Shown here: positions 9,345 to 16,808 of the stretch, in pieces
How positions within the stretch are numbered: the first letter of the stretch is position 1
Layout: each line of letters starts with the position of its first letter
Assembly (NCBI GenBank): GCA_039024635.1
Contig: JBCCQA010000041.1
Coordinates: 1 to 37,787, forward strand
From: Kuafuiihalomonas sp039024635
Lineage (GTDB): Bacteria; Myxococcota; Kuafuiibacteriia; Kuafuiibacteriales; Kuafuiibacteriaceae
Direction of reading: 5' to 3'
Length of the DNA: 37,787 nt
Notes under the pieces: model-generated
What the model saw: only the letters and a program-made list of their open reading frames with translations
Database searches by the model: none
What the model was told of the DNA's origin: nothing
Made by a program: the position numbers and the translations under genes

Positions 9345-11888
9345 GTGGCGATGCATGAACGCTTGCGAGCCTTGTTCGACGAGGCGCTGGATCTGAATCG
9401 GGACGCCCGATCCGAGTTCCTCGAACGACTCGCCGAGGAGTCGCCGGACTTGGTGCCGGAGCTCGAAAGCCTTCTTCGAGCCGTGTCCACGGTGCCTGAC
9501 AAGTTCCTCGGCGGCTTTGGCAAAGCTGAACCGTCAACGCCCGAACGGTTTGGTCGGTACCGGATCCTGGGCGAGCTCGGACGCGGGGGCATGGGCGTGG
9601 TCTACAAGGCCGAGCAGGATCAGCCCCATCGGACGGTAGCGCTGAAGGTCGTCCGTTCGTCACTGCTGTCCGAAGGCTTGAAACGTCGAGTCGCTCACGA
9701 GTCCGAGATGCTGGGCCGACTGCAGCATCCCGGTATCGCCCATGTCTACGACGCAGGAACGGTCGAGACGGGACGAGATGTGCTGCCGTACATCGCCATG
9801 GAGTTCGTCCAAGGGCAGCGAATCGATGTATTCCTCGATGAGAAGAAGGCCGACCTGCGACAGCGGCTCGAGCTCTTCGCGCGCGTGTGCGACGCGGTGG
9901 ACTACGCCCACCAGATGGGCATCGTTCACCGAGACCTCAAGCCCGCCAACATCCTGGTGAAGGACAGCGGCACGAGCGGGACCAAGGGAGGACAGCCGAA
10001 AGTCCTCGATTTTGGCGTGGCGCGCTGGGTGGGCTCCGACGAGGCCCTGTCCACCATGCACACCGAGACCGGCCAGATAATTGGCACCGTCGGCTACATG
10101 AGCCCAGAGCAGATCTCGGGAGAGAGCGCCGTCGACGCTCGGACGGACGTCTATGCGCTAGGTGTGCTCCTGCACTGGTTGCTCGCCCGACGACTACCCC
10201 ACGAACTCGACCATAAGAGCCTGCCCGAGGTAGCGCGCATCATCTCCGAAGACGAGCCCGAACGACTGTCGACGGCGGACAGTCGATTCCGCGGTGATCT
10301 TGAGACCATCACTGCCACTGCATTGGAGCGGGACCCAAACCGACGCTATGCCTCCGCTGGATCGCTGGCGAGAGACGTCCGGCGGTTCATCGCGAACGAG
10401 CCCATCGCGGCTCGGCCCCCAAGTCTGTCCTATCGCATCGCCAAGTTCACCCGTCGCAACACGGTCCTGGTCGTCGGCACACTGGCGACCTTCTTCGTGC
10501 TGTGCGCCGGCATTGCCGGCACGACGCTGGCCTACCTTGATGCTCGGCGCCAGCGAGACGCCAAGGAGCAGGCCCTGACGGCATCGAACGCCGTCGTGGA
10601 CTTCATGGTCGACGTAATGGAGTCAGCCAGCCCGGAATTCGGTGATCGGGACATCACCATCCGCGACGCCCTAGCCAAAGCCACCAATACTGTCGCGGGA
10701 CGCTTCGAGTCGCAGCCCGCCATCGCCGCTACAGTTCACTCGACGCTGGGTGAGACGCTTCGCCAGTTGGGAGACCTGAGCAAGGCGGAAGAGCAGGCGC
10801 GAGCCGCTCTGGACCTGCTCGATGCTCGGACCAAGCTCCATGGAGAAACGCAGAAGGTGTTGGCCAACATCCTATTTGACCAGGCCAAATTCGACGAAGC
10901 TTCGACCGTCGTCGACGAGGCGTTGTCGGCCCTACGTCGGATGGAGCCGCCCGATAATCGACTGCTGTTCGGCGCGCTGATGACGGCAGCCCACACCGCG
11001 ACAAACCGTTCACGCTTTGAAGAAGCGCAAACGCTATTGGATGAGGCAGAAGTGATTCGTCCGCGTCTCAAGCCGATGAACCCGGACGATGGCTATGATG
11101 TCGAGGTCCTCCGAGCGATTCTGGACGCCCGCAGATTGGACTTCGCTGAAGCAGCCCGTCGCTATGAGCGGCTCATCGAGCAGATGCAGAAGGATGGTGC
11201 GTCGAAGGATGGGCACTACCTGACGGTCGCCCACAACCTGACCATTGCCTACGGTCAACTCGGGCGTCATCTAGAGTCGCTCGAGATGGGCAGGACGGTC
11301 GTCGAGCGCTTCACCGACATCTACGGTCCGTCCCATCGAAATACGCTGGGAAGCCGTAACGGCGTCGTGGGCAGTCTGATGTCTCTCGGTAGGATGGACG
11401 AAGCCGAAGCCTACTTCGAGGAGACCCTGGCCATCGCGGAAGCCGCGTACCCTCCGGGATCCGCGAACCTCCTCTTCCTGCGGTCCAAGCAGGGCACCTT
11501 GCTGTCGGCGCGAGGCCGGTTCGAGGACGCCCTCCGCGTTTACCGCAAGACCTACGGATCGCTCGTCGCCAATGAGGGTCAGGACTCGAACGGCGCCTAC
11601 TGGACCCACCTCGCCGTGATGTCGATGCTGAGTAAGCTCGAACGCTATCCCGAGTTGGAACGAGAGGCTCGGCATCGTCTCGAGCACGTCACGAAGAAGC
11701 TGGGTGAGGAGCATCCGAGAGCCGGCAACGTCCGCTTCTGGCTGGCCGAAGCCCGCCTCGGACAGGGCGACAGCGAGCGTGCAACCCAACTGTATAGGCG
11801 GGTCGTCGACGCCGAGTCCTCCAGGTACAACGACCAGGCCAAAGCCCGCTTGCGGGAGCTTGGTGACGAGCAGCCCGTCGCCGAGTAG
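9345..11888 (+). CDS. Second transmembrane Ser/Thr protein kinase with TPR region
   Basis: 847 residues from GTG 9345 (sequence VAMHERLRAL), chosen for the strong Shine-Dalgarno. It has the same architecture as the preceding kinase. There is an N-terminal helical segment (1-50), then a kinase domain (about 71-345) with loop GRGGMGVV (79-86), K101, HRDLKPAN with D197, and DFG with D222. Next come a single membrane helix (NTVLVVGTLATFFVLCAGIA) and a TPR-like repeat region to the C-terminus. The two kinases are clearly paralogous throughout, including a RRQRDAKEQAL-type juxtamembrane segment just after the helix, so they arose by tandem duplication. The gap is 57 bp and both lie on the plus strand, so a shared transcript is likely. 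Catalytic residues are intact. Divergence in the TPR parts suggests the two sense different partners (inference). Confidence 0.94.
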   Translation: MAMHERLRALFDEALDLNRDARSEFLERLAEESPDLVPELESLLRAVSTVPDKFLGGFGKAEPSTPERFGRYRILGELGRGGMGVVYKAEQDQPHRTVALKVVRSSLLSEGLKRRVAHESEMLGRLQHPGIAHVYDAGTVETGRDVLPYIAMEFVQGQRIDVFLDEKKADLRQRLELFARVCDAVDYAHQMGIVHRDLKPANILVKDSGTSGTKGGQPKVLDFGVARWVGSDEALSTMHTETGQIIGTVGYMSPEQISGESAVDARTDVYALGVLLHWLLARRLPHELDHKSLPEVARIISEDEPERLSTADSRFRGDLETITATALERDPNRRYASAGSLARDVRRFIANEPIAARPPSLSYRIAKFTRRNTVLVVGTLATFFVLCAGIAGTTLAYLDARRQRDAKEQALTASNAVVDFMVDVMESASPEFGDRDITIRDALAKATNTVAGRFESQPAIAATVHSTLGETLRQLGDLSKAEEQARAALDLLDARTKLHGETQKVLANILFDQAKFDEASTVVDEALSALRRMEPPDNRLLFGALMTAAHTATNRSRFEEAQTLLDEAEVIRPRLKPMNPDDGYDVEVLRAILDARRLDFAEAARRYERLIEQMQKDGASKDGHYLTVAHNLTIAYGQLGRHLESLEMGRTVVERFTDIYGPSHRNTLGSRNGVVGSLMSLGRMDEAEAYFEETLAIAEAAYPPGSANLLFLRSKQGTLLSARGRFEDALRVYRKTYGSLVANEGQDSNGAYWTHLAVMSMLSKLERYPELEREARHRLEHVTKKLGEEHPRAGNVRFWLAEARLGQGDSERATQLYRRVVDAESSRYNDQAKARLRELGDEQPVAE

Positions 11889-11942
11889 ACGGCAAGTCCC
11901 TAGCCCCTCGCCTTCCCTTCAGTGACATGGAACGCAACGCAC

Positions 11943-12540
11943 CTAGTGCGCTCCATCGACTGAACGGAGCCATGGGCAATTTCGGTCCACACGCGTCACG
12001 CGCACGACCGCCTCGGCCGGCCCCTCCTCACAGCGGTCACCTCGAGCCCGAGCCGAGCCGACGCCGACCAGGCGCTTCCGGCGATCGTAGACAGGCCCTC
12101 CGGAGTCTCCGGGGCAGAAGAAGCGGTCGTCGATGCGAACGAGATACTCTGCTTCTAATTTTTTGGACGATGCCTGTCCAGGCGCGGAGGGTCCCGCCTC
12201 GTTTCGGACTGGCGCCTACCATGACGACGCGGTCGCCAGGTCTCAGGGGCGACCGACAGCTCAGCTGAGCACCGTCTGGCTTGGGAGCGTCTCGCAAGCT
12301 GCATACCTGGAGATCCCCGCCGCTACCGGGATCGCTATCCTCTGGGGTGTGGCAGGACACGGGCCTCAACGCGCGTCCATTCATGGTCCGAGCCGAGTCG
12401 ACCGGACAGTGGCCGGCCGTGACGAGTCTTCGTTGGGCGAGGCTCCCTGTGCAGGAGTCGAGAACAACGACACGCTCCGCCCAGGGAGTAGAGACACATC
12501 CGGCGCCGAGCCACCCAAGGAGACCGAAGGACCCTAACAG
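11943..12540 (-). pseudogene. Trypsin-like (S1) serine protease relic, frameshifted
   Basis: Reading the minus strand gives all three S1 landmarks but in two frames. From about 12540 one frame reads a short hydrophobic, lipoprotein-like leader (LLGWLGAGC), then CTGSLAQRRLVTAGHC with the catalytic His, then GGDLQVCSLRDAP with the catalytic Asp, and PGDRVVMVGASPKRGG. At an A6 run (RC around 12163-12158) the reading must skip one base to continue as LVRIDDRFFCPGDSGGPVYD with the catalytic Ser, then ends at TAG 11943-11945. The new frame has a stop just upstream of the junction, so no single frame covers the protein. No ATG, GTG or TTG start exists in the first frame after the upstream stop; CTG at 12540 is the only candidate. 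I read it as a disrupted exported protease of about 200 residues. A sequencing error in the homopolymer would restore it, apart from its start codon. Confidence 0.75.
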
Positions 12541-12629
12541 GGAAGCTGCCGCCCGCCCTAAGACTTGATGACGGCAGTCCGCTCACCGCCAGGTGGCAGA
12601 AGGCTACGGCGTGTGCGGTCACAGAGACC

Positions 12630-13373
12630 CTAGCTGCCGACTTGCCTCGGAATCAGGAAACGAATCCCCAGTAAGGTCCCGAAAGGGACGAAGGCAGCGA
12701 TGAGCAGGGCGGGAAGAGTCGAGAAGCGCAAGTTGAGCCCCTTCCAAGTCGAGAACGCACTCTGCCAGTAGATCAGAGTTAGCACCCCATGAACCCAGCC
12801 GACGAATGCAGACTCTCCATCGATGTCGATTCCGAAGAAGATACGCAAGGGCATCGAGACGCAGAGCATGAACAAGAGACTGGCTCCTTCCAACCAAGCT
12901 ACTAACCCAAAGTACATTGCCATCTGCCGCTCTTCCTTGCCCGACTCGAACCGGAACTTCCGTCGCGCGACCATGGCCAAGCTAAAGGTTCCAATTGCCG
13001 TAGTGTTCGCCGCCAGCCACACTGACTCCTTCTCTCGGAAGACCATGCATGCAGCCGTGAACCCCAATAGGCCCCATGCCAAAGCAGGAGAGGCGGTCGC
13101 AAACTCAGTCTTATGAGCCACTACGAACGCGATGTGGAGTGCACAAAACGAGGCAAGCAGGCTCGCAAGAATCCATGGTGAGGTGGGACTGCGGCTGCTC
13201 TCGGTCAACAACAGCCAGCCCGCGCTCCAGGCTCCAGTGAATCCGGGGAGGGCCAACCGGTAGAGAGCATCCAATCGTCGTCGTCTTTCACAGGAGGCGA
13301 AGACGATCGCGAGACCCAAGATGAGAACCCCAAGCGAGATCCATTTCAGAAGTCGTAACGTCCACCAGTCCAT
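12630..13373 (-). CDS. Multi-pass membrane protein with C-terminal DUF3817-like domain
   Basis: 247 residues, almost all hydrophobic, with about seven predicted membrane helices. The N-terminal half holds four or five helices without recognisable motifs. The C-terminal 90 residues match the DUF3817 pattern: MPLRIFFGID followed by GWVHGVLTLIYWQSAF, with a conserved Gly-Trp-Val-His-Gly at the start of a helix. DUF3817 proteins are small membrane proteins of unknown function in many bacteria; here the domain is fused to an extra membrane domain. The gene lies 90 bp upstream of the S1 protease relic and 124 bp downstream of the exported DJ-1-like gene, all on the minus strand. A hairpin-like repeat in that 124-bp gap may separate the units. 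No function is assigned. Confidence 0.85.
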   Translation of the reverse strand: MDWWTLRLLKWISLGVLILGLAIVFASCERRRRLDALYRLALPGFTGAWSAGWLLLTESSRSPTSPWILASLLASFCALHIAFVVAHKTEFATASPALAWGLLGFTAACMVFREKESVWLAANTTAIGTFSLAMVARRKFRFESGKEERQMAMYFGLVAWLEGASLLFMLCVSMPLRIFFGIDIDGESAFVGWVHGVLTLIYWQSAFSTWKGLNLRFSTLPALLIAAFVPFGTLLGIRFLIPRQVGS

Positions 13374-13431
13374 TCAGGGCTCCTATGTGTCTTCTCCATA
13401 TCCTCTTGCGGAAGATGTGGACTTGGGCGCG

Positions 13432-13461
13432 CCTCACTCCAAGCTTGAGCTCGGAGTGAGG
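13432..13461 (-). terminator. Possible hairpin terminator after the DJ-1-like gene
   Basis: Perfect 9-bp arms, CCTCACTCC at 13432-13440 and GGAGTGAGG at 13453-13461, with a 12-base loop. They lie 37-66 bp past the stop at 13498. There is no T tract, so Rho-independent activity is uncertain. Confidence 0.4.
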
Positions 13462-13497
13462 TCGAGTCATCCGCCGCGCAACCAGTCGAGCCGGACC

Positions 13498-14295
13498 TCA
13501 TTTGGAGGACGTCTGAGGACCGGGGAACCCAAGCTGACTGCCTATATCCCCCACCAAGTCTCTGATATGCTTCGGTGCTCCGGACCAACCACCTACGTCA
13601 TATTCATCTTCCGGTGTGAACTCCAGCATCAAGCTGATCGCTCGAGGCAGGTTCTTGCTTGATGTAAACCGTTCCAAGAGCGTGAAGATGACCTCAATCC
13701 CACCACTAATTCCACTCGCGGAGAACAGCTTTCCGTCGACAAAGATGGAATCGGCGACATTTACGCCTCCAAACTCTTCGAATGCCCTCTGGCTAAACAG
13801 GCCCACCGCAGCCTTCTTGCCGGAAAGTGCTCCTGTCGCAGCCAGAAGCACCCCACCCGAGCAGATTGACACCGTGTAGTCGGACTTCTCATAGGCCTTT
13901 CTAAGCCATCCCATGAACTCCTTGCTGCTCATCAAGTCCATGTTCACGATCCCACCAATGATCAGTATGTCGGGGGTCGGAAGCTCATCAAGAGCTGTGT
14001 CCGCCATGAACTGGGCCCGGCCCAGCCCATCCGTCTTCAGGCCCTTCTCCCGCGCCACAAAGTGAAATTCGAGGTCCTTCTTGGATATGAAATCCAGGAT
14101 TGAATACGAAGGGATGAAGTCGTGGATGACTGCGCCTTCTTCGGCCACCACCGCCACCGTCCTCGGCTGGCCGTCGGCTTTGAGAAAGACCTTTCCCAAG
14201 ACTAGATTCGGCGTATTCTCTGATTCTTCAGCCAAAGAAGCTCCTGGTACAAAAATAATTAAGTTCAGTATTGTAATAATCTGCGGGCATCTCAT
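13498..14295 (-). CDS. Exported DJ-1/PfpI-family protein
   Basis: 265 residues with an N-terminal signal peptide (hydrophobic IITILNLIIFVPGASLA, cleavage near residue 22), so the protein is probably outside the cytoplasm. The mature part is a DJ-1/PfpI (class I glutamine-amidotransferase-like) domain: TPDILIIGG (about 107-115) and the nucleophile elbow SICSGGVLLAATG with C145. These are followed by ADSIFVDGKLFSASGISGGI, a pattern typical of the isonitrile hydratase / GlxA-sensor branch. Most family members are cytoplasmic, so the signal peptide is unusual. It is divergent from a GlxA-type regulator that carries the same domain as its sensor half; the two start codons are 226 bp apart. The substrate is unknown. 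Isonitrile hydratase, protease or glyoxalase-like activity are all possible and cannot be separated here. Confidence 0.88.
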   Translation of the reverse strand: MRCPQIITILNLIIFVPGASLAEESENTPNLVLGKVFLKADGQPRTVAVVAEEGAVIHDFIPSYSILDFISKKDLEFHFVAREKGLKTDGLGRAQFMADTALDELPTPDILIIGGIVNMDLMSSKEFMGWLRKAYEKSDYTVSICSGGVLLAATGALSGKKAAVGLFSQRAFEEFGGVNVADSIFVDGKLFSASGISGGIEVIFTLLERFTSSKNLPRAISLMLEFTPEDEYDVGGWSGAPKHIRDLVGDIGSQLGFPGPQTSSK

Positions 14296-14521
14296 TCAGA
14301 GCCCCAGCCCTTGGGGATGAGGAGCCGAGCACGGCCCCCTTCGAATGACGGAGTCTATCTCCACCGCCATTGACTTCCACTCTTCTCGAGACTCATTCAC
14401 TTTCCTTCTTGCCTCCTTTAGCCCAGCCCCCTCTTGCACCGAGTGGGAAAGCTGGGCGGATAGTCGTTGACTGGCTGGGTGGCGTAAAGGACATTGATCC
14501 GACGATTTCGGCCAGCCGAGG

Positions 14522-15544
14522 ATGTCTATGCCTGACAAACGTCCAAGGAGCCTTAGCTCGACTCGGAGGGGATCTGGTCGCCGTTTGGTCTTTCTGGCGT
14601 TTCCAGAGGTTGCGATGCTCGACCTGGTAGGCCCCTGGGAGGTCTTTGCAACAGCGAACAGGCTGGCGACTGGCAGGATCCCAGCCTACTCATTGGAGCT
14701 CGTCTCCGACGATGAAGGCTCTGAGATCGGTACCCAGAACGGGATATCCATGGTGAGCCACTACTCAGCCTCCATGTGCCGTGGTGCGATCGATACCTTG
14801 GTCGTTCCGGCCGCTGATCTCAGCTGGACGTGGGAGGCTTCCTCTCCTTCTGCGCGTCTTCTGCGGCGGTTGGCAAACAGGTCTCGTCGGGTCGTGTCCG
14901 TCTGCGCCGGGGCGTTCTTCCTGGCCGCGGCAGGACTACTTGATGGCAAAACGGCGACCACACACTGGCGCGGAGCCAAAGAGCTATCGACCCGCTACCC
15001 GAGGGTGAACGTTGAACCCGATTCGATTTTCGTTAAGGACGGCAACACCTATACGTCTGCTGGCGTCACGGCCGGTATTGACCTCGCTCTAGCGCTTGTC
15101 GAAGAAGACCTTGGGCGAGCCTTGGCACTAGAATGCGCTCGAAACCTCGTGGTCTTCATGTGCCGACCTGGTGGACAGTCGCAGTTCAGCTCGGCCCTGG
15201 AAGCTCAGCATACAGAACGAAGCGCTATCGGAGACCTGGTCTCATGGATTGCCGCCCACCCCTCGTCGGATCTCACCGTCAGCGCGATGGCGGAGCGCGC
15301 TCAGATGAGCCCGCGAAACTTCTCCAGAATCTTCCGGCGCGAAGTGGGTCAGACACCCGCCTCATTCGTGGAGAAACTGCGAGTTGAAGCAGCAAGAAGG
15401 CGCCTCGAAGAGACCAGCCTCTCGCTCGACACCATTGCTGAAGAGTGCGGTTTTAGCGGTGCTGACGTCATGAGGCGTTCGTTCCATCGTGTCCTCAGCG
15501 TAGCACCGAGTGACTACAGACAGCGCTTCCATCCTCGACGCTAG
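14522..15544 (+). CDS. GlxA-type transcriptional regulator (DJ-1/PfpI domain plus AraC HTH)
   Basis: 340 residues. The N-terminal half (about 20-205) is a DJ-1/PfpI domain with AMLDLVGPWEVF (31-42), the elbow SVCAGAFFLAAAG with C128, and PDSIFVKDG / YTSAGVTAGIDLAL. The C-terminal half (about 230-338) is a complete AraC-type double helix-turn-helix: LTVSAMAERAQMSPRNFSRI, the linker TPASFVEKLRVEAARRRLEE, and IAEECGFSGADVMRRSFHRV. This is the GlxA/FtrA domain order at normal family length. The ATG at 14522 is used; a second ATG six bases later is equally possible. It is divergent from the exported DJ-1-like gene, its most likely target. The conserved cysteine suggests ligand or redox sensing (family knowledge; the ligand is unknown). 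Confidence 0.92.
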   Translation: MSMPDKRPRSLSSTRRGSGRRLVFLAFPEVAMLDLVGPWEVFATANRLATGRIPAYSLELVSDDEGSEIGTQNGISMVSHYSASMCRGAIDTLVVPAADLSWTWEASSPSARLLRRLANRSRRVVSVCAGAFFLAAAGLLDGKTATTHWRGAKELSTRYPRVNVEPDSIFVKDGNTYTSAGVTAGIDLALALVEEDLGRALALECARNLVVFMCRPGGQSQFSSALEAQHTERSAIGDLVSWIAAHPSSDLTVSAMAERAQMSPRNFSRIFRREVGQTPASFVEKLRVEAARRRLEETSLSLDTIAEECGFSGADVMRRSFHRVLSVAPSDYRQRFHPRR

Positions 15545-15575
15545 GCTGATTCGACGGGTTGATCGAGAGCGCGCC

Positions 15576-16325
15576 TCAGGGCATGGCCGTGAGTACCTCC
15601 ACGCCTTCCTCCGTCACCAAGATGGTGTGCTCGAACTGAGCGGAGAGTGCACCGTCTCGGGTCACGACCGTCCAGCCGTCGGCCCGCAAAGAGGTTTCTG
15701 CGCCCCCGGCATTGATCATGGGTTCAACGGTGAAGGCCATGCCGGGCCGGATCCGGAAGCCGCGACCCGCGACCCCATAATGGGGGATCTGAGGCTTCAT
15801 GTGCATGCGGCGCCCAATCCCGTGGCCACAGTACTCTCGGACCACGCTGTAGCCTCGTGGCTCTGCGTAAGCGAGAATGGCCGCACCGATGTCACCGACT
15901 CGACCGCCCAGCCGCACGGCCTCGATTCCAGCGTACATGGAAGCTTCCGCCGCTTCGACGAGCCGGCGCGCCTCCGGCTTTACGTCCCCCACGAGGAAGG
16001 TCCGTGACGTATCGCCATGAAATCCATCGAGCTCGATGGTCACGTCGACGTTGACGATGTCGCCTTGTTCGAGCCGCTCTTCGCCAGGGATCCCGTGGCA
16101 GACGACATGGTTCCGGCTCACGCACACCCGTCCAGGGAAGCCCTCGTAGCCGAACTGACTCGACCTCGCTCCATTCCGTCGGCAAAGAGCCTGAGTAGCC
16201 TCATCGATGTCCCGGGTGCGCATTCCGGGCTCGATGCCTTCGCCGATTTGCTGGAGGATGGACGATGCAGCAGACCCCACGCGACGCATGCGCTCCATGT
16301 CTCTCGACGACAGCAGCTCGACCAT
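15576..16325 (-). CDS. map: Methionine aminopeptidase, type I
   Basis: 249 residues from ATG 16325. The frame also opens at a TTG at 16361, but MVELLSSRDMERMRRVG matches the usual type I N-terminus, so the ATG is preferred. It removes the N-terminal methionine from nascent proteins using a dinuclear metal site. All ligands are visible: D94 (VNVDVT), D105 (HGDTSRTF), H168 (YCGHGIG), E201 (FTVEPM) and E232 (QFEHTI). The substrate-contact H77 (VCHGIP) is also present. There is no N-terminal zinc-finger extension. It is not next to ribosomal or secY genes, where the housekeeping copy usually sits, so it is probably a second, regulated copy. It is divergent from an HTH-only LysR gene with a T-N11-A dyad between them. 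Confidence 0.94.
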   Translation of the reverse strand: MVELLSSRDMERMRRVGSAASSILQQIGEGIEPGMRTRDIDEATQALCRRNGARSSQFGYEGFPGRVCVSRNHVVCHGIPGEERLEQGDIVNVDVTIELDGFHGDTSRTFLVGDVKPEARRLVEAAEASMYAGIEAVRLGGRVGDIGAAILAYAEPRGYSVVREYCGHGIGRRMHMKPQIPHYGVAGRGFRIRPGMAFTVEPMINAGGAETSLRADGWTVVTRDGALSAQFEHTILVTEEGVEVLTAMP

Positions 16326-16360
16326 TCGGATGGTATCGAGCTTCGTGGCAGAGGCGACCA

Positions 16361-16375
16361 ATACCTTTTTGGTAT
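16361..16375. promoter_or_regulatory. Perfect dyad fitting a LysR box (T-N11-A)
   Basis: ATACC-TTTTT-GGTAT: 5-bp perfect arms around a 5-base centre, with T and A separated by 11 bases. It lies 35 bp from the map start and 61 bp from the LysR start, the normal place for a LysR-type regulator of a divergent pair. Confidence 0.6.
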
Positions 16376-16436
16376 GAGCCCTCCTTCAACATCGGCGGAT
16401 GTTCCGCGGCGAGCCGTTCACTGGTACCCTAGCGCC

Positions 16437-16781
16437 GTGAGTCTCGAGCAGCTCCGATACTTCGTCGTTGTAGCCGAGGAAGAGCACATGACGCGAGCCG
16501 CCGAGCGGCTTCGGATCTCCCAGCCACCTCTTTCTCGTCAGATGCGCGCCCTCGAAGAAGAGCTTGGCGCCCGCCTCTTCCGACGCACCTCCCGTGGGCT
16601 GAGACTCCTTCCAGATGGCAAACGGCTATTGGAAGAGGTCCGACCAATCCTAGCCAGTCTATCGTCCTTGAGGAACCGAATAGCCGGCGGAAGGACCACA
16701 GCGTCCGAGGAGGGCAGCCTGTCTCTTCATGCCACTGCTGACGAAGACTCCGATGCCGATGCTGATCCCAACGTCGAATAG
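16437..16781 (+). CDS. LysR-type regulator reduced to its DNA-binding domain
   Basis: 114 residues from GTG 16437. The first 65 residues are a textbook LysR winged helix-turn-helix: SLEQLRYFVVVAEEEHMTRA, AERLRISQPPLSRQMRALEE and ELGARLFRRTSRGLRL. A helix typical of the LysR linker follows (about 70-90). The chain then ends in an acidic tail (DEDSDADADPNVE) instead of the roughly 200-residue periplasmic-binding-fold effector domain. The next gene ends 27 bp downstream on the other strand, so there is no room for that domain. Either it is a truncated LysR that still reads as an intact small protein, or a stand-alone DNA-binding regulator. An HTH-only form could bind constitutively or depend on dimerisation through the linker helix. 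The adjacent dyad at 16361-16375 supports function. Confidence 0.85.
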   Translation: MSLEQLRYFVVVAEEEHMTRAAERLRISQPPLSRQMRALEEELGARLFRRTSRGLRLLPDGKRLLEEVRPILASLSSLRNRIAGGRTTASEEGSLSLHATADEDSDADADPNVE

Positions 16782-16808
16782 CTACTGTGCTGTGGTCTCA
16801 AGCGGCCA

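Noticed and set aside
12150..12170. Programmed frameshift at the A6 run in the S1 protease
   Set aside because: The change needed is +1 (or -2), not the -1 slip that such A runs normally promote, and there is no standard start codon, so decay or a sequencing indel is more likely.
11927..12268. 113-residue plus-strand open frame
   Set aside because: It is antisense to the S1 protease relic, which explains the DNA better.
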